The notes under the pieces: model-generated | What the model was told of the DNA's origin: nothing | The model's input: the letters and a program-made list of their open reading frames with translations, nothing else | The model's database searches: none | DNA from: CBDBZX01 sp965213645 | GTDB taxonomy: Bacteria; Deinococcota; Deinococci; Deinococcales; Trueperaceae | Direction: 5' to 3' | NCBI GenBank assembly: GCA_965213645.1 | Contig: CBDBZX010000002.1 | Span: forward strand, 1,984,001-2,048,000 | Length of the DNA: 64,000 bases | Made by a program: the position numbers and the translations under genes | Shown: positions 44,104 through 52,224 of the stretch, piece by piece | Layout: every line of letters begins with the position of its first letter | Numbering within the stretch: the first letter of the stretch is position 1

Positions 44104-44143
44104 CGGATTCCAATTGATTCGCTTACAAACAAATTGGAATCCG
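44104..44143. other. Inverted repeat after the giant surface gene
   Basis: CGGATTCCAATT (44104-44115) pairs with AATTGGAATCCG (44132-44143). The left arm is nearly the same as that of the inverted repeat at 9540, so this is a dispersed family that may serve as terminators. Confidence 0.6.
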
Positions 44144-44167
44144 CACAGCAATACCAAAGTGACTCGA

Positions 44168-44188
44168 GGATGGCACAGTGTGCCATCC
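44168..44188. other. Palindromic hairpin
   Basis: GGATGGCACA-G-TGTGCCATCC, a perfect ten-base stem with a single-base centre, which would be a cruciform or protein-binding palindrome more than a terminator. The rest of the gap up to element A5 is empty. Confidence 0.6.
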
Positions 44189-44251
44189 AGTCGAGCTGGT
44201 TATGTAATTTTACGAAGTAAACGAACGGTCCCTTTTTCAATCTGGTATAAG

Positions 44252-44461
44252 TACAGCGTTAACTAAATTTTGCAGCACTGTTGTCACCCCGAGCGAAGTG
44301 CAACGCAGTCGAGGGGTCTCGTCTTGCGCTCTCTGTCAGAGAAGAAGGCGAATGCAGAGATTCTTCGACTCCGTCGCCGTAGGTCCCCGAAAGGGGGCTT
44401 TGTGGAGTCTATCCTGTAAAGGGCTCAGAATGACATCACTCATTCTTAAATTAACAGAGTA
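44252..44461 (-). mobile_element. MITE-like element, family A (copy A5, reverse orientation)
   Basis: Ends TACAGCGTTAACTAAATT and TTAAATTAACAGAGTA. A perfect 5-bp duplication ATAAG flanks it (44247-44251, 44462-44466). It contains the extra hairpin word GTCCCCGAAAGGGGGC. Confidence 0.88.
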
Positions 44462-44525
44462 ATAAGTCAAAATCTATACGGCTCACCTTAGCTGAGTGCA
44501 AACGAACATCACTTGCCCCTAAACA

Positions 44526-44717
44526 CTACTCTTCTAGTTCCAGCGACCGCTTAACGCTCCGCGCAAAGGTCTCCAAGCTCGGAAAGTCAGGTGTGCGCAT
44601 GACACCTGCGAGTTTGCCGACGTGACCGCAGTGAGGGCAGGTCATCACCTCATCTTTGACCTCTTCTACCGGGAAGACCTCACCGCACTGTGCGCAACGT
44701 ACCTGTTGACGCCTCAC
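44526..44717 (-). CDS. 63-residue zinc-ribbon protein
   Basis: Two CxxC knuckles (C8/C11 and C27/C30; CAQCGEVFPVEE then CPHCGHVGKLAG) form a zinc ribbon, followed by a charged helix ending SVKRSLELEE. GTG start overlapping the RNase R stop as GTGA, so it is translationally coupled to it. A role in RNA binding or as an RNase R partner is suggested only by this coupling. Confidence 0.75.
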   Translation of the reverse strand: MRRQQVRCAQCGEVFPVEEVKDEVMTCPHCGHVGKLAGVMRTPDFPSLETFARSVKRSLELEE

Positions 44718-47152
44718 CGCCTAGTGGGATCACCGAAGACAAGCACGCGGCGTTTGCGTTTGGGGGTACTCGGCGTAGGAGTGAGAGGTGCTTGCTCAGG
44801 TTCTACAGTCTCATTTTGTGTGGGGCTCGAGTCCTCTTGGTTCTTCACGTTCTGGCTCTTCATCTCGGCGCTCGGCGGCGCATCCACCCTCTGCTCTTTG
44901 CGAATTGCCCCGGCGCTCCGCTCCGCCTCTCTCGATTCGATGGGCGACGCGGAAAGGGGCGTTTTGAGATTTTTGGGCGGGCGCTGCGGACGTCTGACCT
45001 CTTCTTCTTCGTCGGGCAGTTCGGCGTAGTCCGGCCCTAAATCGATCTGGCGAATCGTCGGGTTGGCGCTCAAAATCTTCACGTCGATGCGGTTGCCGAG
45101 CCGGAACTTCTTCTTCGTGGACTTGCCGGTGAGCATCATCGCGTCTTCGATGTACATGTAGTAGTCGTCGTCGAGCTGCGAGACGTGTAAAAGCCCCTCG
45201 ACCCCGTTGGGCATTCCAACGAACAGTCCGAAGTTCGTCACGCCCGTAATCGTGCCGTTGAAGGTCTCGCCCCGGTGCTCTTTGGCCCACTTCGCGTGGT
45301 AGTAGCGCGTCAAATCGCGCTCGGCGTCCTCGGCGACGCGCTCGCGCTCGCTGGTGTGTTCCGCTAGGCCGGGAAAGTCCGTTTTCATCCGCTCTTTTAA
45401 GGTCGGCGAGAGGCGGTGCTGGAGCAGGGCGCGTAAGACGCGGTGGACGACCAGGTCAGGGTAGCGGCGAATCGGTGAGGTGAAGTGGAGGTAGTGCTCG
45501 AACGCTAAGCCGAAGTGACCCAAGTTGTCCGCGCTGTAGCGGGCTTGTTTGAGGGAGCGCAACAGGAGCGTGTTGACGAGTTGCGCTTCGGGCTTGCCCG
45601 CCGCTTGCCGGATAATCTCCTGTAAGTCTTGGGGTCCGGCGTGCGCCATGTCGATCTCGTAGCCCAACTTGCCCAAGCTGCCCTGGAGCGCTTGAATCTT
45701 GGCGTCGCTGGGGTCTTCGTGGACGCGGTACAGGGCGGGAATGTCTTTGTCTGAGAGCTCTTGAGCGACGAGCCGGTTCGCTAAGAGCATCAGCTCTTCG
45801 ATGAGCTGCCGCGCCTGGTTTGGTCTGACGGGGGTGACGTGCAGTTCGCCCTCGTCGTCTACGTCCACTTTGGCCTCGGTGAACTGAAAGTCGAGTGCAC
45901 CGTGCTCGAGCCGCTTCTCCCTGAGCGCCTGGGTAAGCTTGATAAGTTGCTTGATGTCGCGCTCCAGCTTGCGCTTGCCGATGGGCAAGCGCTCCCCGTC
46001 GGCAAAGTCTTGCACTTGGTCGTAGGTCAGCCGCGCATCGGACGAGATGACGGTCTCCTTGACCTTCATCCCCTCTATGTCGCCCTCTCTGGAAATATCT
46101 ACCAAGATTGAGAGCGCCAGTCGCGCCTCGCCCTCAACCAGCGAGCAAATCCCGTTAGACAACGCTTCAGGCAACATCGGCAATACCTTGCCAGGTAGAT
46201 ATACGCTGGTCGCCCGCTCAAACGCCTCGCGGTCTAAGCTGGTGCCTTCGGCAACGTAGTATGACACGTCCGCGATGTGGACGCCAACGCGCAGGTGTCC
46301 GTTGCGTCCGCCGATGCGCTCCAAGGAGATCGCGTCGTCAAAGTCTTTGGCGTCTACGCCGTCTATCGTAAAGGTGTTGACGCCGCGCATATCGGTGCGC
46401 CCGGCAATCATCTCGCCGGAGACGGTTTCAGGAACCGCTTTGGCCTCCGCAATAGTCTTAGAATCGAACTCATCCTTGAGGTCGTACTTGACGATGACGG
46501 CGCGGGTTTCAACCTCGGGGTCGTCGCCTTCACCTAGCGCCTCTTCAACCTCGCCGAAGGGGTCGCGCTCGCCCGAGTCCTCGGGCCAAATGATCTTAGC
46601 GACGATGCGCGTGCCCGCCTCTAACTTGCCCACCGAGTCGGGCATCAAGAGGATGCGCTCGCGCAACCGGGGCGAGTCGGGGCGCAAGATAGCGTAGCCG
46701 CGTGAATACTCCAAGCTACCGACGACAAGGTCGTGCTTGCGTGACAAAATACGCACGATTTCGCCCGACACGCGCCCGCTACCGCTGTTACTATCGCGCT
46801 CGTTATTGCTCGAGTTGGGCCGCGCCATCACCCGGTCACCGTCCCACGCGCCGTTCAGGTTGTCGGCTGGGATAAAGAGGTCTTTCTCGCCCTCAGCGTC
46901 GGAGATGACGAAGCCGTAACCGCCCGCCGTGACCTGCAAGCGCCCCAACATGAGGTTCATCTCTTGGGGCAAGCCGTAGGTACGCCGCCTGGTTTTGATG
47001 AGTTTGCCTTCGTCGACGAGCGTGGTCAGCTCGTGACGCAAGTTGCTTCTGTCGGATAGTTTAAGTCTCTTTTGAATATCCTGGACGTGCCAAGGTTTTT
47101 CGGGATGGTCTTTGAAAAAGGAGAAAAGTTGCTCCCGGTCTAAATCACTCAT
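44714..47152 (-). CDS. rnr: Ribonuclease R
   Basis: An 812-residue 3'-5' exoribonuclease of the RNB family. It begins with a winged-helix RNase R N-terminal domain (LFSFFKDHPEKPWHVQDIQK), then cold-shock domains, and the RNB core with the catalytic acidic motif DAKDFDDAISL. An S1 domain (GETFNGTITGVTNFGLFVGMPNGVEGLLHVS) comes near the end. The last 90 residues are a basic/acidic low-complexity tail. It degrades structured RNA and acts in ribosome quality control. A 63-codon zinc-ribbon gene overlaps its stop. Confidence 0.95.
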   Translation of the reverse strand: MSDLDREQLFSFFKDHPEKPWHVQDIQKRLKLSDRSNLRHELTTLVDEGKLIKTRRRTYGLPQEMNLMLGRLQVTAGGYGFVISDAEGEKDLFIPADNLNGAWDGDRVMARPNSSNNERDSNSGSGRVSGEIVRILSRKHDLVVGSLEYSRGYAILRPDSPRLRERILLMPDSVGKLEAGTRIVAKIIWPEDSGERDPFGEVEEALGEGDDPEVETRAVIVKYDLKDEFDSKTIAEAKAVPETVSGEMIAGRTDMRGVNTFTIDGVDAKDFDDAISLERIGGRNGHLRVGVHIADVSYYVAEGTSLDREAFERATSVYLPGKVLPMLPEALSNGICSLVEGEARLALSILVDISREGDIEGMKVKETVISSDARLTYDQVQDFADGERLPIGKRKLERDIKQLIKLTQALREKRLEHGALDFQFTEAKVDVDDEGELHVTPVRPNQARQLIEELMLLANRLVAQELSDKDIPALYRVHEDPSDAKIQALQGSLGKLGYEIDMAHAGPQDLQEIIRQAAGKPEAQLVNTLLLRSLKQARYSADNLGHFGLAFEHYLHFTSPIRRYPDLVVHRVLRALLQHRLSPTLKERMKTDFPGLAEHTSERERVAEDAERDLTRYYHAKWAKEHRGETFNGTITGVTNFGLFVGMPNGVEGLLHVSQLDDDYYMYIEDAMMLTGKSTKKKFRLGNRIDVKILSANPTIRQIDLGPDYAELPDEEEEVRRPQRPPKNLKTPLSASPIESREAERSAGAIRKEQRVDAPPSAEMKSQNVKNQEDSSPTQNETVEPEQAPLTPTPSTPKRKRRVLVFGDPTRR

Positions 47153-47274
47153 TGTCTCTACTCTAACGTGTTTGCGGGTAAAAAGCAGGGATTTAGCGAC
47201 GAAAGCAGGTTTTGTTTAGTCAAAAACGCGCCAAGTGGGGGAAGTAGCTTTTAGCGGGCATCTATAGATTAAGA

Positions 47275-47385
47275 TAACAGGTATCATCTGGTCGGCTACA
47301 CCCTCACCAAAAAGAACATCGTTTAGCACGCACTTTCAGTGATGATATCTGCGGAGAAGTGTAGCAATGATAAATGGAACTGCTA
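47275..47385 (+). mobile_element. MITE-like element, family B (copy B4)
   Basis: Begins TAACAGGTATCATCTGG and ends TGGAACTGCTA. The 4-bp word AAGA flanks both sides (47271-47274, 47386-47389). Internal GTTTAGCACGCACT and GATGATATCTGCGG match copy B3. Confidence 0.75.
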
Positions 47386-47399
47386 AAGAGATAGCGATG

Positions 47400-47434
47400 C
47401 CCCCTTTCCCCTTTCGGGGACGAACGGTCGGGGA
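47400..47434. repeat. 35-bp repeat with CCCCTTTCGGGG hairpin, unit 1
   Basis: Nearly identical to 47533-47567 (shared CCCTTTCGGGG, CGAACGGTCGGGGA). The hairpin core also occurs near 11808 and inside element A5. The two units are 133 bp apart upstream of the hydroxyacid dehydrogenase gene. Confidence 0.6.
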
Positions 47435-47532
47435 CCTACGGCGACGAAGAAACACTCTCATAACAACAAACACCGTTTCGCTCTGCGGAAACTCTGTGAG
47501 GAATTATACAGTTCACTTATCTTTGCTGAGGG

Positions 47533-47567
47533 CCCCCTTCCCCCTTTCGGGGGCGAACGGTCGGGGA
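47533..47567. repeat. 35-bp repeat with CCCCTTTCGGGG hairpin, unit 2
   Basis: Second unit of the repeat at 47400. Nothing else recognisable is in the 518-bp gap between rnr and the dehydrogenase beyond element B4 and these units. Confidence 0.6.
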
Positions 47568-47670
47568 TGAACGACGTTAGAGCTTTTCAGCGACTCAGCC
47601 GCAGCCATCCGTGAAGGGCATAGACAAGCTGACGCGCTCCTTTTGGTATAACCTTTTCTGGAGGCACACT

Positions 47671-48549
47671 ATGAACATCTCTTTTATCGGTCTGGGCACG
47701 ATGGGCGCGCCGATGGCGAAACGGCTTGTGGAAGCGGGCTACGACGTGACGGTGCATAACCGCACTCGCGAGCGTGAAGAACCCATCGTGGAGGCAGGCG
47801 CAAAACGGGCAAGTAGCCCTAAAGAAGCCACCGAAAACGCTGACCTCATCATCACGATGGTCAGCGACACGCCCGACGTGGAAGCGGTTACTTTGGGCGA
47901 CGAGGGCGTGATTCATGGCGTCAAGTCAGGCAGCGTCCTTGTAGATATGAGCACCATCAGCCCGAGCGTGACAAGAGAGATTGCCGAAAAGCTCGCCGAG
48001 AAAGAGGTCGAGATGCTCGACGCGCCCGTCTCCGGCGGGAGCGAAGGGGCGGAGCAGGGCACGCTCTCGATTATGGTGGGCGGCAAAGAAGAGGTTTTAG
48101 AGCGTGTCCGTGAGGTCTTAGAGCACCTCGGCAAGACTATTACGCTAGTTGGCCCGGTGGGGAGCGGTCAGGTGACGAAAGCCATCAATCAGGTCATCAT
48201 CGCAGGAACGTACGCCGCCGTTGCTGAGGGGATGGCAATTGGGCTCGCGGCGGGGCTCGATATTGAGGCGGCGCATCAGGCGGTCTCAGGTGGTGCAGCG
48301 GGGTCTTGGGTCCTCACCAACCGGGCTGAGAATATGATTCAAAACAGCTATCCGTTAGGCTTTCGCACGCGGCTCCACCGCAAGGATTTAGGGATTGCTT
48401 TAGAGACGGCGCAAGAGTTGGGCGTAGCCATTCCGACGGCAGCGTATGTGGCACAGCTCGAGACGAGCCTCATGAAGCGCGGGCTGGGCGACGAAGATGT
48501 CTCGAACATCGCGCGGATCGTGCGGGAGCAGGCAGGGCTGGGTGGATGA
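47671..48549 (+). CDS. Beta-hydroxyacid dehydrogenase (tartronate-semialdehyde reductase/HIBADH family)
   Basis: A 292-residue NAD(P)-dependent enzyme. The Rossmann motif is SFIGLGTMGAPMAKRL, the substrate loop DAPVSGGSEGAEQGTLSIMVGG, and the catalytic lysine lies in GSGQVTKAINQVI. Reduces 2-hydroxy-3-oxopropionate or oxidises 3-hydroxyisobutyrate, or a relative; the sequence does not settle which. I begin at the ATG with GGAGG seven bases upstream. The DinB-like gene overlaps its stop by eight bases. Confidence 0.9.
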   Translation: MNISFIGLGTMGAPMAKRLVEAGYDVTVHNRTREREEPIVEAGAKRASSPKEATENADLIITMVSDTPDVEAVTLGDEGVIHGVKSGSVLVDMSTISPSVTREIAEKLAEKEVEMLDAPVSGGSEGAEQGTLSIMVGGKEEVLERVREVLEHLGKTITLVGPVGSGQVTKAINQVIIAGTYAAVAEGMAIGLAAGLDIEAAHQAVSGGAAGSWVLTNRAENMIQNSYPLGFRTRLHRKDLGIALETAQELGVAIPTAAYVAQLETSLMKRGLGDEDVSNIARIVREQAGLGG

Positions 48550-49048
48550 GGTCAGGGCGCAGTATTTGGGGAACATTCACCACCACTTCAAGAGCCTCAA
48601 AAAGCTCGCGGACGTCGCCATTGTCCAGGTAGAAGAAGACTTCTTTACCCTCTTAGCGAGCGAAGACAATAGCAATGCTATCATCGTCAAGCATGTGAGC
48701 GGCAACATGACCTCCCGGTGGCGCGATTTCTTGACGAGTGACGGTGAAAAGCCTGAACGAGGCAGAGACCGTGAATTTGTTGTTCAAGAATCTAAAGAGG
48801 ACTTGCTCGAGGCTTGGGAAACAGGCTGGGCAACGCTCTTTGAAACGTTGGATTCACTTGATCCTGAGCATCTACTACAAAGCGTTACCATTCGCGGCGA
48901 GTCGCACACAGTTTTAGAAGCCATCAACCGTCAGTTGGCCCACTACGCCTATCACGTCGGTCAAATCGTCCTTTTAGCGAAGCACTTCTGCGGCGACACA
49001 TGGCGCTTACTCAGCATTCCGAGAGGTGAGTCAGCAGCGTTCAACTAG
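48542..49048 (+). CDS. DinB-superfamily/DUF1572 protein
   Basis: A 168-residue four-helix-bundle protein. HHHFKSLKKLADVA, KHVSGNMTSRWRDFLTSDGEK and INRQLAHYAYHVGQIVLLAKH match DUF1572. The histidines in HVSGN and HYAYH are the expected metal triad of the DinB/YfiT fold. Metal-dependent transfer with a low-molecular-weight thiol is a typical role. GTG start overlapping the dehydrogenase gene by eight bases, so coupled. Confidence 0.85.
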   Translation: MDEVRAQYLGNIHHHFKSLKKLADVAIVQVEEDFFTLLASEDNSNAIIVKHVSGNMTSRWRDFLTSDGEKPERGRDREFVVQESKEDLLEAWETGWATLFETLDSLDPEHLLQSVTIRGESHTVLEAINRQLAHYAYHVGQIVLLAKHFCGDTWRLLSIPRGESAAFN

Positions 49049-49062
49049 ACCTTCGGTAAGGG

Positions 49063-49395
49063 TTAAGGACGCTGCCTTTCCAAGTACCCGACAAACGCCA
49101 GCACCGCCCGCCACTCCTCCTCACTCAACCTCTTGTCCGTTAACGCTTTAGGAATATGCGGGTAAGGTGAAAGCTCTGGCACAAGATAATCCGCAAGCTC
49201 CATCAAGCACTTATAGGAGATATCAAGCACATCCGCCAACCTCTTGAGTACGCGCGGTGAGGGGCTGTTGACGGTGCCGCGCTCGAGCTTCTGCAAATAC
49301 GTCAGCGAAATCTTAGCGGGCTCCGCAACCTCTTGTAAGGTGAGGTCCTTTCGCTTTCTAGCCGTGCGGAGTTCGTGGCCTAAGTCCTTGAGCAT
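49063..49395 (-). CDS. XRE-family helix-turn-helix regulator
   Basis: A 110-residue DNA-binding protein. The lambda-repressor-like HTH reads LGHELRTARKRKDLTLQEVAEPAKISLTYLQKLERG, followed by KRLADVLDISYKCLMELADYL. I start at the ATG at 49395 with AGGAGG upstream; TTG at 49401 is in frame. It is divergent from the frameshifted thioesterase gene. A direct repeat in the shared 70-bp region is its probable operator. Confidence 0.87.
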   Translation of the reverse strand: MLKDLGHELRTARKRKDLTLQEVAEPAKISLTYLQKLERGTVNSPSPRVLKRLADVLDISYKCLMELADYLVPELSPYPHIPKALTDKRLSEEEWRAVLAFVGYLERQRP

Positions 49396-49410
49396 TGACA
49401 AATCTCCTCC

Positions 49411-49439
49411 TTGACTCTAATATAACTTTAGTTTATGAA
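49411..49439 (+). promoter_or_regulatory. Sigma-70-type promoter for the thioesterase gene
   Basis: TTGACT (49411-49416), 17-base spacer, TATGAA (49434-49439). The first copy of an 11-bp direct repeat (49425-49435) covers the spacer and -10 edge. Confidence 0.7.
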
Positions 49440-49454
49440 ATTTACTATAGTTTA
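49425..49454. promoter_or_regulatory. Direct-repeat operator, probably for the XRE regulator
   Basis: ACTTTAGTTTA (49425-49435) and ACTATAGTTTA (49444-49454) match at 10 of 11 positions with a 19-bp period. They overlap the -10 and start region of the promoter of the divergent gene, as expected for repression. Confidence 0.6.
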
Positions 49455-49468
49455 GAAAGAGGTTGAGC

Positions 49469-50705
49469 ATGGCGAGGTTCGAGAATCTCCCGCGAGACGC
49501 AAGGGTAGACGCACCGCTTTGGGGACAGCTTGTCGGGTTGTCACCTGAGCGGCCTGTCAACATTGAGGCAACTGTGCAGGATGACGTGGGGCAAATGTGG
49601 CGAAGCGAGGCCGTGTATCGGGCGTCAGCGGAGGGTACTGTAGACCTCGCGGGGGCACAACCTCTCCGAGCGGCGTGGTCGGGCTCAGATGCGTATGGGC
49701 TGTACTGGTCGATGCAGCTTGTAGGGGAGCCGATTTCGCCCTTTTCAGCGTATCCGGGGAGCGTGTTTCAGGAGGGTCTCGAGGTACGTCCTCACGGCCA
49801 GTGTAAACGGTGAAGAGGTCGCTGAGGCGTGCATCAAACGCCATTTTCTCTTTCGCTGCACCCAAGAAACGTGGCGAGACGACCTCACCGCTAACCTCTT
49901 TTTGCCCGTCTACCCTGACGCCACCCAAGGCGTGCTCGTCATCGGCGGTTCGACGGGTGGCTTTACCTGGTCAAATCAGGTCGCGGCGCTTATCGCGGCG
50001 TCGGGTCGGGCAGCGTTAGCGGTAGCGTATTTCGATTGGACGGGAAAGTATGGTCTGCCGACCAACCTCTCTGAAATCCCTTTGGAAGTTTTCTCGAGCG
50101 CGTTAGACCGTTTGGCGGGACATCCCCAGGTCCTCACCGACGACCTCTCCATCGTCAGCTTTTCCAAAGGAACCGAAGCGGCACTTTTACTCGCCACGGA
50201 GCGAAACGACATCCGTAAGGTCGTTGCCTATGCGCCGAGCGCTTACGTCTGGGAGTCGGCGCAGATGAGCGTGGCGGAACCTGCCAAGTCGTCGTGGACG
50301 TGGCGGGGCGAGCCGCTGCCCTTTGCGCGGTTTGACGCGGACGAAGACTTCTACAAGACGTTCGACAAGACGAAACTTCGCACCTTTCACGAACGCGCTT
50401 TGGCGGACGAAGAGGTCAAACGCAGGGCGCGTATCTCCGCCGAGAGGTCAAAAGCAAATGTTTTGCTTCTTTCGGGTAGTGAGGATAGCTTGTGGCCCGC
50501 AGGGTCTATGTCCGAAACCATCGTTAAGAGGTTTGAAGAGGTCGGCAAAGCGTCGCAGGTCGAGCACCTCTCTTTTGAGAACGTAGGCCACTCGTTTTTC
50601 GTACCGGGGCTGCCTGCCAACCGAGCGGATGGCGTTTGGGAAGCGAACGCTCGAGCGGACAAACAAGCGTGGGGCGCACTGCGCAGGCATCTCTGTCTTT
50701 CGTAG
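49469..50705 (+). pseudogene. BAAT-type acyl-CoA thioester hydrolase, frameshifted
   Basis: The first frame carries the BAAT N-terminal domain (PVNIEATVQDDVGQMWRSEAV, GSDAYGLYWSMQLVG). Near 49785-49800 the reading frame must change: the original frame ends in EVRPHGQCKR, while the next frame continues LTASVNGEEVAEACIKRHFLF and runs through the alpha/beta-hydrolase domain to 50705. The nucleophile motif SFSKGTEA, an acid in GSEDSLWPAG and the histidine in ENVGHSFF are intact. One indel therefore separates two otherwise sound halves. Recent mutation and assembly error are both possible. ATG with AGAGG at good spacing, behind a clear promoter. Confidence 0.8.
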
Positions 50706-50729
50706 AATGGGCATTTACTACGCATTTAC

Positions 50730-50974
50730 TACACTGTCAGCTAAAAAATAAGACATGTCATTCTGTTCACGAAGTCGCTAGCGGGAGCGGTCCACGCGAC
50801 GCGAAGCCTTGCGGAGCGCAGCCCTTTACAGGATAGACTCCGTGAAAGAATCTCTGACCTTGCTGACTCCCCTAATAGAGATTGCGAGGCGAGACCCCTC
50901 GACTGGCCGGGGCTTAACGCCCGACTTACGTGAACGGGGTGACAACAGTGTCGCAAAATTTAGTTGACGGTGTA
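50730..50974 (+). mobile_element. MITE-like element, family A (copy A6)
   Basis: Ends TACACTGTCAGCTAAAAAAT and AAATTTAGTTGACGGTGTA. A perfect 5-bp duplication TTTAC flanks it (50725-50729, 50975-50979). Longest copy at 245 bp because it contains an internal segment with the 26-bp repeat found at 18979. Confidence 0.9.
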
Positions 50975-50988
50975 TTTACATGAGCTGG

Positions 50989-52081
50989 TTAAATCTTCAC
51001 GAAGAGGTAGATGCGCGGATAGTGTCCGCCGTGAAAGACGCGCACGGTGTCTCGAAGCTGCCACGTGTCAAAGTCAGCGAGTACCTTTTCAAAAAGTTTA
51101 ATCTCATGCGTAAGCACAGCGAACCTTGCCCCCGGAGCCGCAATTCTCGTCATCTCTTCTAAAAAGGCTGGGTAGAGCGCCGCGTTTTCTTTGTGCGAGC
51201 CCACCGCGTCGCCCCAAGGAACATCCGCCACAATCACGTCAAATGAAGCGTCGGTAAAAGGTAGCTGCGTCACGTCAGCCTGCACAAGCTCAATCCCCGA
51301 ATATCCGCTCGCTTGCACGTTCTCCTGGGCGCACGCCAGCGCCTCAGCACTCACATCGCAGCCGATGAGTTGCGACGCTTGGCTCAGACCTCTTTCGATC
51401 AGCAGCGTCCCCGAGCCGCACATGGCGTTGAAGAAGCGGTCTTTCGGGTTCACGCCGACAAGCTCGACCATCGCCGCCGCGAGCGTGGCGTTGAGGCCGC
51501 CCGCTAGGTTGCAGACGCGCCAAGGGCGACTCGAGAGCGGCCTAGCCGTCGTCCTGAGGAGCACCTCCCAACCTCGCGACTTTCTGAACGCGCAGGAGCA
51601 AGTCGCCCACCTCCGCGTCGTAGCGCAGCCCCGTTGCTTTTCAACCTCTTCAGCGAGACGTGAAAAAACTTTGGACTCGCTCCCCGCCGCGCTGAAGCGA
51701 AAACTCGTGAAGGCGTCTTGTTTTTTAACCTCTTCTATCGCTTGGAGGAGCCTCGAGAAATGTTCATGGCCTAAAAGCGCTTTGGGGCGAGGGACATCTG
51801 AAGGACTCGAGGCGATACACCGCCACGACAGTTCGCAACCTACGCAGCTGTTTGGCGTCACCGGGAAAGTGAAACTGTATGGAGGTGGGGTCTCGAGCGG
51901 TGACTTGCACACCCAAACCCTCCAGTTCACGTACGGCAAAAGGGACGAGCCCCTCTAAAACCTCAGCTTCGTACCGTTGTGATTTGCTCTGGATTACTTG
52001 GGACGAACTGCGCTGTGTTTGTTTAGAAACACGTTTAGGGGTGCGCTTTAGAAACTCGTTTGGGACGTAACTTTTAGCCAC
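50989..52081 (-). pseudogene. THUMP-type RNA methyltransferase (TrmN/Trm14-like), multiple frameshifts
   Basis: The protein can be followed from a GTG at 52081 (AKSYVPNEFLKRTPKR) through a THUMP-like region. The frame then breaks near 51795-51802 (VVAVYRLESF continues as DVPRPKALLGHEHF), near 51628-51640 (to GLRYDAEVGDLLLRV) and back near 51575-51590 (RGWEVLLRTTARPL). The C-terminal Rossmann methyltransferase is intact: FFNAMCGSGTLLIERG, QADVTQLPF and the catalytic-loop motif ADVPWGDAVG. An intact gene would methylate guanosine in tRNA or rRNA. Three indels suggest a dying gene or locally poor sequence. Confidence 0.72.
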
Positions 52082-52224
52082 GCCTTATGCTACCGCACCT
52101 GTACATTGCTCAAACTCGCAACTCAGGGCGTTTCAGGTCAGGGTTCATACTGGGGGCTGACCATAGCCTGAAAACTGTTCTGTAAGGTACTATCAGTGTG
52201 AAAATCTACCACTAGGAGGTATCC

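Noticed and set aside
16258..50974. CRISPR array
   Set aside because: The dispersed repeats are far apart, unequal in length, flanked by target duplications and have no regular spacers or cas genes.
51191..51958. 255-codon plus-strand frame opposite the methyltransferase gene
   Set aside because: The minus strand carries the methyltransferase motifs even though its frame is broken; the plus frame has no family resemblance.
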